From Vibrio splendidus (lineage in GTDB: Bacteria; Pseudomonadota; Gammaproteobacteria; Enterobacterales; Vibrionaceae), in contig NZ_AP025508.1 in NCBI RefSeq assembly GCF_024347615.1, positions 1,612,001 through 1,676,000 on the forward strand: a stretch of DNA of 64,000 nucleotides. Reading direction: 5' to 3'. How positions within the stretch are numbered: position 1 is the stretch's first letter; every line of letters starts with the position of its first letter. Below the pieces are notes generated by a model. The model was not told the DNA's origin. It searched no databases and was given only the letters and a program-made list of their open reading frames with translations. Positions 26,439 to 36,309 of the stretch are shown here, piece after piece. A program made the position numbers and the translations under genes.

Positions 26439-27155
26439 ATGAATGCCGTGTTAACCAAGCGTTTGACAACCAATAGCAACCAGCCACTTAATATTAGTTC
26501 GGCTGTTAGTATCAAAGATCAGGCGAGTCACAAGGCATGCGTTAGTGCTTCGGAGCAGCCCACGGTATTAGCCGACATCTATCAAAGTGACATCAACATC
26601 GCGATTTGGCAGCGTAAGTTTGATACTGATTTAATAGGTGACATTGATGAGTTTATCGCGTCGAATCCAAATTTTAGTAAGTCTGTTAGCGTGTCACCCG
26701 ACAATGCCTACGATAAGTTAGAATTCTCGACAGACGGAACGGCTTCTAAAGCGCTATTAGAAAATATGGCAGAGTTGGTGGATATGTTCTGTTGTTTATT
26801 TGAGCTTGAAGAAGTAGGGCTTCGTCTAGCGGTTTTAAATAAGGCAATGTGTCCTCGTTTTCATTTTGATCAAGTACCTTGCCGTTTGGTGACGACTTAT
26901 CATGGTGTCGCGACGCAGTGGTTACCTAACTATGCGGTCGACCGATCGAAGCTAGGGCGAGGAGCGAACGGACAACCAGATTCTGCTTCAGGCTTATACA
27001 CTCATGAATCTGATATCCAGCAAATGGTGAGTGGTGACGTAGCGCTATTGAAAGGTGAGAGTTGGAGTGGCAATGAAAATGCGGGCCTTGTGCATCGTTC
27101 TCCCGTTACTTCATCTGACGAGACACGATTATTGCTGACGTTAGATTTCGGCTAA
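26439..27155 (+). CDS. DUF1826 family protein, Zur-linked
   Basis: I start at ATG 26439, eight bases after AGGAG; another ATG at 26418 also has a G-rich site upstream. The 238-residue product contains IAIWQRKFD, KAMCPRFHFDQVPCRLVTTYHGVATQWLPNYAVDR and a late GDVALLKGESWSGNENAGLVHRSP, the conserved blocks of DUF1826. The CPRFHFDQVPCR segment has Cys, His and Asp positions that could bind metal. DUF1826 genes recur in predicted Zur regulons next to COG0523 GTPases; here the GTPase is 19 kb away but shares the operator. Function unknown. Confidence 0.8.
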   Translation: MNAVLTKRLTTNSNQPLNISSAVSIKDQASHKACVSASEQPTVLADIYQSDINIAIWQRKFDTDLIGDIDEFIASNPNFSKSVSVSPDNAYDKLEFSTDGTASKALLENMAELVDMFCCLFELEEVGLRLAVLNKAMCPRFHFDQVPCRLVTTYHGVATQWLPNYAVDRSKLGRGANGQPDSASGLYTHESDIQQMVSGDVALLKGESWSGNENAGLVHRSPVTSSDETRLLLTLDFG

Positions 27156-27165
27156 TAAGCTTTTT

Positions 27166-27205
27166 TATGAGATGAGATGAGATGAGATGAGATGAGATCA
27201 GATGA
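27166..27205. repeat. GATGA pentamer array
   Basis: About seven GATGA units, one with a substitution (GATCA), begin 10 bp after the DUF1826 stop. Confidence 0.9.
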
Positions 27206-27238
27206 GCAAGCGGTTAAGTGCAGCTTGCTCTTATTGGT

Positions 27239-27622
27239 TTAAGCGAAGACGCGGATACGGTGTCCGTCTGGATCAACAGCAAGGAAGTTGATGCCGCCAT
27301 AAACCGACTTTTCTGGTTCTTGTTCAACCTGAATGCCTTTCTCTTTCCACGCTTTATAGAGGTTTTCCAGTGTCTCTTTATCAGCAACAGGCATGGAGAG
27401 CTCAGTGCCGCCACCCTTGATGTTACTTGCTGGTGTTAGAACGTCAGCCTGCTTGAGTGTGATTTTAACGTTGTCTGCAAAGTCTAGAGCAGCAAAGGTC
27501 GGTGATAGAAGCTTTGGCTCGCAATCAAAGGCTTTAGAATAGAAATCCATGCTGCGGTGAATGTCAGTGACATAAAGAACAAATGAATCGATGGTAAACA
27601 TAGTAGCTCCTGAACTGTTCAA
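27239..27622 (-). CDS. VOC-family (glyoxalase-like) protein
   Basis: The 127-residue protein is a single vicinal-oxygen-chelate unit: VLYVTDIHRSMDFYSKAFDCEP at the N terminus and GGINFLAVDPDGHRIRVFA at the C terminus, the two beta-alpha-beta-beta-beta modules of the fold. The histidine and glutamate positions of a metal site are only partly present, so it may be a binding or resistance protein rather than an enzyme. A WYL-domain regulator lies upstream on the same strand, 94 bp away, possibly controlling it. Confidence 0.85.
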   Translation of the reverse strand: MNSSGATMFTIDSFVLYVTDIHRSMDFYSKAFDCEPKLLSPTFAALDFADNVKITLKQADVLTPASNIKGGGTELSMPVADKETLENLYKAWKEKGIQVEQEPEKSVYGGINFLAVDPDGHRIRVFA

Positions 27623-27716
27623 TTGGGTTTGCCGTGTTGGTTTCAGTTAACTCGGTTTTTGTGTTGAGCCCGGTTTGGGACCACAGCAATGTATCTAACC
27701 CCTGTGACAGTTTTTG

Positions 27717-28418
27717 TCAGTAGCGAATCACTTTATCTGCAATGCCTTCCATGTTCTGCCAATCTTTGATCAAGTCGTGGCGCGCATGCTGGTACTTTTG
27801 CTCAAGTATTTTCCATTCGGTAATTCTGTCGAGCCTGAAATTACGATACGCACTTCGCGTTTCACACCAAGCGACCAAGACATATTGTTGTTCGAATAAG
27901 CCAATCAACATTGGCCAAACGATTCTAGAGCTAATCTTAGCTTTGGCGTCTGTGTAATGAATCTCAGCTTTGTTCTGTTGCTTAATTGCGAACTTGATGT
28001 CCGACAGGTCAATGGTTAACTCTGCGACTTCAATGATTGAAGCAACACGCACGATATCTTCACTGCGTTTGGCCTGGTGGTCAGCAGGTAACACAGCAGA
28101 AATCTTGGCAATGGCATTTCTAGCTGACTCACTGAATTCCCCATTGGCTTGCTTCGCTACCCATTCCGCGCCAAGCCGTAACGCTTCCAATTCTTCCGTT
28201 GAAAACATCATCGGAGGGAGAGTGAAGGTCGGTTTTAACAGATAGCCAACTCCTGCTTCACCATCAATTTCAGCACCTTGTGCTTGCAACGTCACGATAT
28301 CGCGATAAATGGTGCGAGTACTTACATTGAGTTCTATCGCCAAGTAGTCGGCGGTAACTGGGTATTTATGGCAACGTAATAGTTGGAGTAGGTCAAAGAG
28401 ACGTTGGCTTCGGGACAT
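27717..28418 (-). CDS. YafY-type HTH/WYL-domain transcriptional regulator
   Basis: The 233-residue protein opens with MSRSQRLFDLLQLLRCHKYPVTADYLAIELNVSTRTIYRDIVTLQAQGAEI, a DeoR-like winged helix (HTH_11). GVGYLLKPTFTLPPMMFSTEELEAL is the usual linker, and QQYVLVAWCETRSAYRNFRLDRI is the WYL ligand-binding domain, with the characteristic aromatic triad replaced by YVLVAWC. Such regulators often respond to small molecules or nucleic acid. The neighbouring VOC gene is the likely target. Confidence 0.9.
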   Translation of the reverse strand: MSRSQRLFDLLQLLRCHKYPVTADYLAIELNVSTRTIYRDIVTLQAQGAEIDGEAGVGYLLKPTFTLPPMMFSTEELEALRLGAEWVAKQANGEFSESARNAIAKISAVLPADHQAKRSEDIVRVASIIEVAELTIDLSDIKFAIKQQNKAEIHYTDAKAKISSRIVWPMLIGLFEQQYVLVAWCETRSAYRNFRLDRITEWKILEQKYQHARHDLIKDWQNMEGIADKVIRY

Positions 28419-28754
28419 AGGAAAACTCAGACGACAGAATGAACGATTAGATTAATGGATCAAAACTCGTAACGCTATTTAGGTTGTGAGAAATGGCGTG
28501 TTCTGCGCCTTTACCAGCCCTAAAGTTTGACACCTACCCGTTGAACTTATTCTCGTCTCTAATTCAAAACTTAGAGTTCACCATTCTCTAAATCAATGGG
28601 TTACGATGCGTGCTCTTACTCACACATATGAATAATTCAACCGGTTAGCTGGTTTCTTAATTTATTTTAAAGCGTAAAATATATCCCGCTTGCAAACCGC
28701 TTTGGCAACCAATTTGTTCGCCACGGTTTTTTACTTCCAAATTATAGGTTTCCT
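28419..28754. other. intergenic region between divergent regulator and chemoreceptor
   Basis: About 336 bp containing the promoters of both genes. No other gene or repeat is apparent. Confidence 0.5.
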
Positions 28755-30641
28755 ATGTTCAAGAAACTCTCGCTTAAAAATAAGCTGGCGATTTCAGCCA
28801 GTATGGCCATTATCCTGGGGGGGATTTTGGTCGAGGCATTGTCTTTTCGTGCTTCATTGCAAAGGTTGGATACAGAAGTTGAACAGCGTTTAGAGGGCGC
28901 ATCGGCTTCTTACAATCAATATGTATCGGATTGGATCTTATCCAAAGAGCGTGCGCTTACTTCTCTTTCGAAAGAATCCAAACAAGAAAGCTTGGTGACT
29001 CATCTAAAACAGGTTCGTGACTCAGCTTCTTTTGATAATGTCTTCTTGGCATTTCCTGATGGTTCGCAAAAGAACGCGAACGGAGTAGTACTGCCGCCGG
29101 GCAATGATGATCCCCGTTTATGGGGGTGGTACACCAATGCGGTTGCGAACCCAAGCAAGGTGTTCATGGATAACCCAACGGTTGCTGCAGCAACTGGGGC
29201 GAACGTTGTTTCATTAGGAACAGCAATGCAACTGCATGGGCAACAGGTTGTGTTGGGTGCTGATGTAGAAATTACAGACATCTTAAACAGTCTAGAGCAG
29301 GTGATTCTTCCTGGTGAAGGTTACATGTTCATCGCGACCAACAAAGGCACGGTTTATACGCACCCTGACACTAAGTTACTGAACAAGAATATCAGTTCAC
29401 TTGGGTTAAATTTCTCCGATGTACAAAAGGCTCTGACTAGCGGTAAAGACACTTCTATCGAGCTGAATGGCAGCGACTATGTTCTGTACGCACGTGCTAT
29501 TGACGGAACGAGCCTGATTACAGTGAGTGTTGTTAATCATGACTCTCTGGTTGCACCGTTATTTGATGCAGTGATTGGTCAAGTTTTAGTGACACTGCTG
29601 GTCGTCATTGTATGTACCATACTGTTTAACCTTTTGTGTACTATTCTATTCCGTCCGTTGAACCACGTATCTCAAGCATTGGCGCAAATCGCGAATGGTA
29701 GCGGTGATTTGACTCAACGCATTCATGTAGAAAACCAAGATGAAGTGGGCGAGTTGGCTCATAACTTCAATACCTTTGTTGGAAGCTTACAGCAGTTGAT
29801 TGGCCATATCCGTGGGCAGTCAGAACAGCTAAATAGCCAGTCAGAGCAAAGTACTCAACGTGCGAACCGTTCTGTGGATGAGCTTAACCATCAACAACAA
29901 GAAATCACAATGGTGGCAACGGCTGTAACGGAAATGGCCTGTGCAACTCAAGAGATTGCATCGCATGCTGAGCAAACAGCAAAAGCGGCACAAGACTCAG
30001 CGACAAGCACTAACAGTGGTCACGCTCTGGTCGTCGACACTAAAGGTTCTATCAATAACCTAGCCAATGAAGTGAACGAAGCAGGTAATGTGATCAGCGA
30101 GCTAAACAAGCATGCTCAAGAGATCTCGACAGTACTCGCCACGATTCAAGGTATTGCTGAGCAAACCAACTTGCTTGCTTTGAATGCGGCGATTGAAGCG
30201 GCTCGTGCTGGTGAACAAGGTCGTGGCTTTGCTGTGGTAGCGGATGAAGTACGTGTGCTTTCACAGCGTACCCACTCTTCAACAGAAGAGATCAAATCAA
30301 CAATTGATATCCTGCAGCGCACAACGGCGCAAGCGGTTGAGCTTATGGAGAGCAGTTCTAAACTGGCGATACATTCAGTAGAAGATGCAGACAGAGCTTC
30401 GCATGCGCTTGAAGAGATCAATACTGCAGTTGCTTTGATCAGTGATATGGCGACTCAAATCGCGACTGCAGCTGAAGAGCAAACACACGTGACGGGTGAA
30501 ATTACCCAGAACATTACGACCATTAAAGATGTCACTGACCACTTAGTTGTGGGCGCGCAGGACAGCTTAACTGAGTCGAACGAACTTAAGAGCCAAGCCG
30601 CTGGTTTAAGCGACAAAGTGGCGACTTTTAAGCTTGCTTAA
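28755..30641 (+). CDS. methyl-accepting chemotaxis protein (dCache-type sensor)
   Basis: The 628-residue receptor has a membrane segment at about 10-32, a periplasmic sensor of about 240 residues resembling a double Cache domain (DNVFLAFPDGSQKN...DPRLWGWYTNAV...), a second membrane segment at about 270-298, a HAMP domain (RPLNHVSQALAQIANGSGDLTQRI) and a long coiled-coil signalling domain with the tip EQGRGFAVVADEVRVLSQRTHSSTEEI. No C-terminal CheR-binding pentapeptide is present. DPRLWGWYT and similar blocks suggest an amino-acid or organic-acid sensor, but the ligand is unknown. A strong terminator follows. Confidence 0.93.
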   Translation: MFKKLSLKNKLAISASMAIILGGILVEALSFRASLQRLDTEVEQRLEGASASYNQYVSDWILSKERALTSLSKESKQESLVTHLKQVRDSASFDNVFLAFPDGSQKNANGVVLPPGNDDPRLWGWYTNAVANPSKVFMDNPTVAAATGANVVSLGTAMQLHGQQVVLGADVEITDILNSLEQVILPGEGYMFIATNKGTVYTHPDTKLLNKNISSLGLNFSDVQKALTSGKDTSIELNGSDYVLYARAIDGTSLITVSVVNHDSLVAPLFDAVIGQVLVTLLVVIVCTILFNLLCTILFRPLNHVSQALAQIANGSGDLTQRIHVENQDEVGELAHNFNTFVGSLQQLIGHIRGQSEQLNSQSEQSTQRANRSVDELNHQQQEITMVATAVTEMACATQEIASHAEQTAKAAQDSATSTNSGHALVVDTKGSINNLANEVNEAGNVISELNKHAQEISTVLATIQGIAEQTNLLALNAAIEAARAGEQGRGFAVVADEVRVLSQRTHSSTEEIKSTIDILQRTTAQAVELMESSSKLAIHSVEDADRASHALEEINTAVALISDMATQIATAAEEQTHVTGEITQNITTIKDVTDHLVVGAQDSLTESNELKSQAAGLSDKVATFKLA

Positions 30642-30692
30642 CTGTTTCATTCGCTGATGCCTGATCAGTGAGTAATCGGTAAGCAATAAGCC

Positions 30693-30721
30693 AAAGCGAC
30701 GTAGATTACGTCGCTTTTTTT
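30693..30721 (+). terminator. intrinsic terminator after the chemoreceptor gene
   Basis: AAAGCGACGTA and its exact complement, a short loop and a run of T residues. Confidence 0.9.
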
Positions 30722-30761
30722 GTGGCGATTGTTAGATGGTAGAACAAGATAAGTCACTGAC

Positions 30762-31610
30762 TCAATCGAGTAGGTGGTGGCACATTAGTTCAACAAAACT
30801 CACAGGCGATTCAAGCATTGGGGTATGCGACACGCCTTCAAGCTCAATAAGTTCTAATGATTTAAAAGCTCCCCATAACTCCAACCAAGTACTCAAAGGT
30901 GCGACACTGAAGTCGAGTGTGCCAATAGCAACAATAACTTCGAGCTGATTAACCTTAGGCAGAGTCGTTACATCTATATTGTCAAAGATATCCCCCCATA
31001 GCGCGTCAAGTAGTGCTGTATTGGTGTGTACTTGCTCCCAAAGGGGAAGTTCATTAAAGTTCGGAACCGCCCAGCGCATAGGGCTTAATCGATTACATAG
31101 ATGGACAAACTTTTTATGTGGTTCTTTGTTTATGTCGTGTTCGAGCTTACCAATATTTTGTTTAAATAGGCGCTTTCGCTCATCTGACGCATGACTTTCC
31201 CAGTGTGAAAACTGTTTGGCTTTCATCTCTTTAGATAAGCTTGGTGATGCTCCAACAACCATAACCTTCTCAATATGAATATTGGAAGAACTGGCGAAGT
31301 GAAGAGCCATGTAAGCATGTCCGGAATGACCAAGAACACTGGCTCTTTGTATATTAAAACTCTCGCAGATAGCTTCGATATCGTCAGAGATAATATCTAA
31401 ATTAATTATCTGATTACCTTTTCCCGTTAAAGCAAAGCCACGATGGTCTAGATATAGGCAGGTAAAGTAGTCGTGTAGCGCTTTCGGTATTACTCGCTTG
31501 TAGTAATCAACACTACCAATAATCAATAAGTTTGGTCCTTCGCCGTGTTGTTCGGCTTTAAGTTGATACCCATCGCGCTTGAAGATTATCTGGTTTTCAG
31601 TTTTCATCAC
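30762..31610 (-). CDS. alpha/beta hydrolase
   Basis: The 282-residue protein has GPNLLIIGSVDYYKRV, a strand with CLYLDHRGFALTGKG, then the nucleophile elbow VLGHSGHAYMALHF (serine in GHSGH). IVAIGTLDFSVAP and GVSHTPMLESP carry the late acid and histidine positions. This is a complete hydrolase triad. The substrate is unknown. It is divergent from a LysR regulator only 62 bp away, which is the usual layout for a LysR target. Confidence 0.85.
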   Translation of the reverse strand: MMKTENQIIFKRDGYQLKAEQHGEGPNLLIIGSVDYYKRVIPKALHDYFTCLYLDHRGFALTGKGNQIINLDIISDDIEAICESFNIQRASVLGHSGHAYMALHFASSSNIHIEKVMVVGASPSLSKEMKAKQFSHWESHASDERKRLFKQNIGKLEHDINKEPHKKFVHLCNRLSPMRWAVPNFNELPLWEQVHTNTALLDALWGDIFDNIDVTTLPKVNQLEVIVAIGTLDFSVAPLSTWLELWGAFKSLELIELEGVSHTPMLESPVSFVELMCHHLLD

Positions 31611-31672
31611 TCTTAACTCACATCGTTTTTTTGAACCTTATCGCGATAGATAATCCTGATAAATAGGCTAAT

Positions 31673-32596
31673 ATGAGATTCAGTATTGGTGATATTGGGA
31701 TAATAAGATTGGAAAGGATCGATAACGCTTGGTTAAACTCATTCCTTTGTGTGTATGAACAGAACAGCTTCATCAAGGCTTCGGAGCGCTTGTTAATTCC
31801 GAGCTCTACGGTAAGTCGTCATGTTCAACAACTTGAAAATGAGATTGGCAATAAACTGTTTTATCGAACTACCCGCAAGGTTACGCCAACCTCAGCGGGC
31901 GAGATTCTGTATGACGAGATAAGAGAGCCGCTTCGTCGCCTGAGTCAGACGTTGCAAAGCCTCACCATTTCAACTGAATCAGTAAAAGGAAGTATTCGCT
32001 TAAGCACGCCAGACGTTCCGTTCATTGGCGATGTTCTTGCTGATTTTGTGGTCGACTATCCCAATATATCTCTGTTCTGTGAACACAGTACGTCCATCGA
32101 AAGCGCACTCAACAGTGACCCAGATATCGTGATTAGCTTTGAGCGAGGATCGCTGGATGATAGGGATTGGATTTCTCGTCCTTTATGCCAATGGGAGAGC
32201 GTAGTTTTGGCTTCTCCAACTTGTTTGGAGGAACATGGAACACCAAGTAAAATTGAAGAGTTAAGAGTGTTGCCATGTATCTCTAGCTTTAAAGCTTTTG
32301 GTGGCAATCCTTGGGTATTTAGTGGGGCAAAAGACGACTCGAAGGAGCTGAATATCAAGTCAAACATTAATGTCGATGGTGGGTTTATTGCGAAAGCCGC
32401 TGCGATCCGCGGGCTTGGTTTTGTTGCTTTACCAAGAGAGTTTTGTCGTGAGGAAATAGAGCAGGGCACATTGGTTGAACAGCACTTGGATCACCAATTA
32501 GCGCCCTTGACGATATATATTCATTACCGTTCGATGAGTTATCACACACATCTAACTAAGCTGTTAGTCAACTTCATACGTGAACGAGTAAACTGA
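31673..32596 (+). CDS. LysR-family regulator
   Basis: The 307-residue protein carries the LysR helix-turn-helix: LNSFLCVYEQNSFIKASERLLIPSSTVSRHVQQLENEIGNKLFYRTTRKVTPT, preceded by about 18 unusual residues (the frame starts at ATG 31673; a later start is possible). The effector domain follows with SVKGSIRLSTPDVPFIGDVLADF. The CrgA-like spacing suggests it controls the divergent alpha/beta hydrolase. Confidence 0.88.
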   Translation: MRFSIGDIGIIRLERIDNAWLNSFLCVYEQNSFIKASERLLIPSSTVSRHVQQLENEIGNKLFYRTTRKVTPTSAGEILYDEIREPLRRLSQTLQSLTISTESVKGSIRLSTPDVPFIGDVLADFVVDYPNISLFCEHSTSIESALNSDPDIVISFERGSLDDRDWISRPLCQWESVVLASPTCLEEHGTPSKIEELRVLPCISSFKAFGGNPWVFSGAKDDSKELNIKSNINVDGGFIAKAAAIRGLGFVALPREFCREEIEQGTLVEQHLDHQLAPLTIYIHYRSMSYHTHLTKLLVNFIRERVN

Positions 32597-32601
32597 TCGA
32601 G

Positions 32602-33003
32602 TTATTCAGCTTCTGAAAACTCTCTAAGCGCGCTCATTGCGGCTTCAGCTTTGTCTTTCTGAACGAAGATGTGGTCGTGATAAAAGCCAGCAATCACGTT
32701 GGCGCTAATGCCATATGAGCCTAGCTTGGTGGCAAAGGCTGCGGTTAGTCCAACCGCTTCTAGGCTCGAGTGTACCGATAAAGTGATCATGCTAAACACA
32801 CCGTCGAAACTTAACTGCGCTTGAGTCGCCACTTTTTCTGTCAGCACCAAAGTTAACCCTTCTCTTTCTCGAAAGGTCGCGATTGGTTCGAGTTGAACAT
32901 AATCTGCCAATCCCCCGTCTACAGTACAAAAAACGTAATCACCTTCAATGAGCTCTGGTGACATGGACTTTAGCAGAATGTCTAAATCGGTAATGGCGGT
33001 CAT
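32602..33003 (-). CDS. ACT-domain protein
   Basis: Start at ATG 33003, after AGGGA; 133 residues. SPELIEGDYVFCTVDGG...PIATFREREGLTLVLTEKVATQAQLSFDGVFSMITLSVHSSLEAVGLTAAFATKLGSYGISANVIAGFYHDHIFVQ is a double ACT-like unit typical of COG3602 (DUF2241-type) proteins, with no catalytic domain. ACT domains bind amino acids, so a ligand-sensing role is plausible. It converges on the LysR gene. Confidence 0.75.
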   Translation of the reverse strand: MTAITDLDILLKSMSPELIEGDYVFCTVDGGLADYVQLEPIATFREREGLTLVLTEKVATQAQLSFDGVFSMITLSVHSSLEAVGLTAAFATKLGSYGISANVIAGFYHDHIFVQKDKAEAAMSALREFSEAE

Positions 33004-33480
33004 CGTCTTTTTCCCTGCGTAATCGCGTTTGTTTATGGTGTTGGATAGTGCAGCCAAGATAGAGGTAAGCTGTCGGCGAGTACAATTAATAATATTTATT
33101 CACTATAAGCACGACTAATCGTCTGTAATTTTAATTCTGTATTTTCCAGATTTTGCAGCGTTTTGATGTGTTATTTGTCAATAGTGAAGATCATTCCGCT
33201 TTCATACACCATTTTTATCTATGCATTCAACTTTTATTGAAATTAGAGCTTTTGATCAAATTATATAAATTGCGCTTGCATAAGCTTTTCAAAATAATTT
33301 GTTCCAACTCGAAGTTCCTAGTGAGATGAATATAAATTAATAAGCAACCTCATTGGTATTGTCTTAGGTTGAATTTGTAACACTGTTGCTTCACGTATTG
33401 AGCGTATAACGCTAGCTGTCTGCATTTTCGTGTTTGTCGTAGGTAACAACCAACAAACCTAAAATATCAAGGAACAAGCT
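33004..33480. other. AT-rich intergenic region upstream of the protease gene
   Basis: About 475 bp. It should contain the protease promoter and a long 5' leader. I see no gene and no clear terminator or operator. Confidence 0.5.
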
Positions 33481-35073
33481 ATGTTAAAGAAAGTATTAAG
33501 TTGTTGTATTACAGCCACATTTGGTATTTATTCCGCATCAAGTCTGGCTCAAAGTTCTGTTATAAATTCTACTGAAAACTCACAACAACCTATTGCTCCA
33601 CTGGTGTTGGCTTCATCAGATGATGCGATCACTGATCGCTATATTGTTGTATTGAAACAACCGCAGATGCTAATGAATGACGCGGCTGGATTACAGCAGT
33701 TCACTCAACAAACGGTAGGCCTCATGGCTAATTCGTTTTCAATCAAAACAGACGATGTTTTTGATAGTTCCATTATTGGCTTTGTGGCAAATCTAGACGC
33801 ACTTCAATTAAAGCAACTCAGACGTGATTCTCGGGTGGAATACATTGAACAAGACCAAATACTCAGTATCGATCCTGTTGTTTCGAATGAAGCCGTTCAA
33901 AGCAACGCGATTTGGGGGCTAGACCGAATAGATCAGAGAAACCTTCCTTTGGATCGAAACTATAATGCTAACTTTGATGGCTCTGGCGTCACAGCATACG
34001 TGATTGATACGGGAGTTAATAACAACCATGAGGAATTCGGCGGGCGCTCGGTTTCTGGCTATGATTTCGTAGATAATGATGCTGATTCGAGTGACTGTAA
34101 TGGGCATGGTACCCACGTTGCAGGAACGATTGGCGGCAGCCAGTATGGTGTGGCTAAAAACGTTAATATTGTTGGGGTAAGAGTACTTAGCTGTTCGGGT
34201 TCAGGAACCACATCCGGCGTGATTTCTGGTGTGGATTGGGTAGCACAAAATGCATCAGGGCCTTCGGTCGCCAACATGAGTTTAGGTGGAGGTCAATCCA
34301 CTGCATTAGATAGCGCGGTGCAAGGCGCGATTCAATCTGGAGTGAGTTTTATGTTGGCGGCAGGTAACTCAAATGCCGATGCTTGTAATACATCACCAGC
34401 TCGTGTACCAAGTGGTGTAACGGTAGGCTCAACGACCAGCTCTGATTCGCGTTCAAGTTTCTCGAACTGGGGCAGTTGTGTTGACCTATTCGCACCTGGG
34501 TCTCAAATTAAGTCAGCTTGGTATGATGGCGGCTATAAAACGATTAGCGGAACCTCCATGGCGACGCCACATGTTGCCGGCGTTGCAGCCTTGTACTTAC
34601 AAGAAAACAACGGCTTAACTCCGCTTCAGCTTACAGGGTTACTGAACTCAAGAGCCTCGGAGAATAAGGTTTCTGACACAAGAGGCACCACCAATAAACT
34701 GCTATATAGCTTGGCAGATAGTGGTTGTGAGCCGGATTGCGGTGGTCCAACACCTGGACCGGATCCAGATGGAAAGCTAGTCTCTGGCGTGCCGGTTAAT
34801 GGATTAAGTGGCAGCCGAGGACAAAAGGATTACTTCTACATGGACTTACAACAGGGCCAGCAGCTAACAGTGGTCACCATTGGTGGCACAGGTGACGCGG
34901 ATCTGTATCTACGTTTCGGAGATAAACCAACGCTTAGTACGTGGGACTGCCGACCTTACCGATCGGGCAACAGCGAGAATTGTACGGTGAATGTCACCCA
35001 AAGCGGCAGATATCATGTGATGTTGAACGCTTACTCGGCTTACAGTGGCTTGACGCTCCAAGCAAACTTTTAA
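33481..35073 (+). CDS. secreted subtilisin-like alkaline serine protease with PPC domain
   Basis: The 530-residue precursor has a signal peptide (about 1-23), an I9 propeptide (about 50-135; RYIVVLKQPQM...DSRVEYIEQDQIL) and an S8 catalytic domain with the triad D176 (VIDTGVN), H212 (GHGTHVAGT) and S359 (GTSMATPHVAG). A P/G/D linker (CGGPTPGPDPD, about 421-432) leads to a C-terminal pre-peptidase domain (VSGVPVNGLSGSRG...GDADLYLRFG...YHVMLNAYSAYSGL). The size and order match Vibrio exoprotease A and aqualysin-type proteases. It is an extracellular digestive enzyme. A strong terminator follows. Confidence 0.93.
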   Translation: MLKKVLSCCITATFGIYSASSLAQSSVINSTENSQQPIAPLVLASSDDAITDRYIVVLKQPQMLMNDAAGLQQFTQQTVGLMANSFSIKTDDVFDSSIIGFVANLDALQLKQLRRDSRVEYIEQDQILSIDPVVSNEAVQSNAIWGLDRIDQRNLPLDRNYNANFDGSGVTAYVIDTGVNNNHEEFGGRSVSGYDFVDNDADSSDCNGHGTHVAGTIGGSQYGVAKNVNIVGVRVLSCSGSGTTSGVISGVDWVAQNASGPSVANMSLGGGQSTALDSAVQGAIQSGVSFMLAAGNSNADACNTSPARVPSGVTVGSTTSSDSRSSFSNWGSCVDLFAPGSQIKSAWYDGGYKTISGTSMATPHVAGVAALYLQENNGLTPLQLTGLLNSRASENKVSDTRGTTNKLLYSLADSGCEPDCGGPTPGPDPDGKLVSGVPVNGLSGSRGQKDYFYMDLQQGQQLTVVTIGGTGDADLYLRFGDKPTLSTWDCRPYRSGNSENCTVNVTQSGRYHVMLNAYSAYSGLTLQANF

Positions 35074-35145
35074 CTTTAGGTTTGAATCACAGCTTAAGGA
35101 AGCCAAGTTACTCACTAGTTTAGTCAGTTCAAAAGACTGGTAGCT

Positions 35146-35169
35146 AAAGCCCACCTTGTTGTGGGCTTT
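35146..35169. terminator. bidirectional terminator
   Basis: AAAGCCCAC pairs with GTGGGCTTT over a 6-nt loop and is followed by a T-rich run; it sits between the convergent protease and LysR genes. Confidence 0.85.
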
Positions 35170-35239
35170 ATTTTTGAGTCCTAATGTAATTCTTACTACT
35201 GTGTCGCCGTGTTATTTATGAGGACGTTGAGTTGCGACA

Positions 35240-36133
35240 TTACCAGCTCTTAGACTGTTCCATATCGTCAGATAGGTGATCAATAAAGGCTCTTAACAGC
35301 GGAGTGACTTGCTTTCGCGTTCCGTAAACCGCGTGCACTCCAAGTGTTTTAGGTTGCCACTCAGGAAGTAATGACACTAATAGACCATCTTGTATCAAGC
35401 CTTCAACGGAAGGAAAGGGTAATATGCTGATCCCATTGCCTTTGAGTGTGGCAGAAAGCAGAACCTCAGAGGTGTTGGCACTGATATTTCCTTTAATCGG
35501 CACAGATTCCAATCCATTAGGACCATTAAACGTCCACGCGGTTTTACCAAAGTAACTGAATGACAGACAGTTGTGGTGCGCTAAATCTTGAGCGTTTGAT
35601 GGCGTACCTTTCTCTTTTAGATATTGAGGAGATGCGCAAATCACCGAGCGACATTCACCTAGCTGCTTCGCGACAATATTCGGTGTTAGTTCGTTGGTAA
35701 TGCGAATTGCCAAATCGATGCGTGATTCAACAAGATTGACTGTTTGATCAGTAGAAACGATATCAATTGAGACCTCTGGCCATTTAGCGATGAAGCGACT
35801 GATCACGCCCATCAGGAAACTATCGACAATGGAGTAACTGGCGGTAATACGCAGTTGGCCTTTTAAGTGTTCGTGGCTTTGGTTTCGAATACCCGCTAAC
35901 GACGCTTCAAGGGCAAGCAACTCCCTTGCGACTTCAAGTGTTTCTTTACCCGCGTTGGTTAAGCTCAAGCTTCGAGTGGTTCTATGAAGCAAGCGCGTGT
36001 CCATCCAGCTTTCGAGTTCCCCCAAATAGCGCGTGACTTTGGTTCGAGATAGATCAAGGTGCTCTGCTGCTGCACTTAAACTGCCACGTTCAACGATGGT
36101 GACAAAGACGTTCATTGCCTCGAGTTTATCCAT
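35240..36133 (-). CDS. LysR-family regulator (CrgA-like)
   Basis: The 297-residue protein has MDKLEAMNVFVTIVERGSLSAAAEHLDLSRTKVTRYLGELESWMDTRLLHRTTRSLSLTNAG as its HTH and a substrate-binding-like effector domain (IRITNELTPNIVAKQLGE...CLSFSYFGKTAWTFNGPNG). It belongs to the CrgA branch. It is divergent from the metallo-beta-lactamase-fold gene across 176 bp, its likely target. Confidence 0.88.
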   Translation of the reverse strand: MDKLEAMNVFVTIVERGSLSAAAEHLDLSRTKVTRYLGELESWMDTRLLHRTTRSLSLTNAGKETLEVARELLALEASLAGIRNQSHEHLKGQLRITASYSIVDSFLMGVISRFIAKWPEVSIDIVSTDQTVNLVESRIDLAIRITNELTPNIVAKQLGECRSVICASPQYLKEKGTPSNAQDLAHHNCLSFSYFGKTAWTFNGPNGLESVPIKGNISANTSEVLLSATLKGNGISILPFPSVEGLIQDGLLVSLLPEWQPKTLGVHAVYGTRKQVTPLLRAFIDHLSDDMEQSKSW

Positions 36134-36309
36134 TGTTCTAATTACCCAATGATTTTTGAATCTAATCGCTACAAGAAAATCAGTATATGTCCGAAAATCG
36201 CAACAGTGAAAGTTAATTTGATGTCTATTTCATCTAAATCCAATCAAATAAGATGTTTGCACACTCAATGAGTTGGCAGGCGTTCAGCTCGAAATAACGG
36301 AATCAAGCT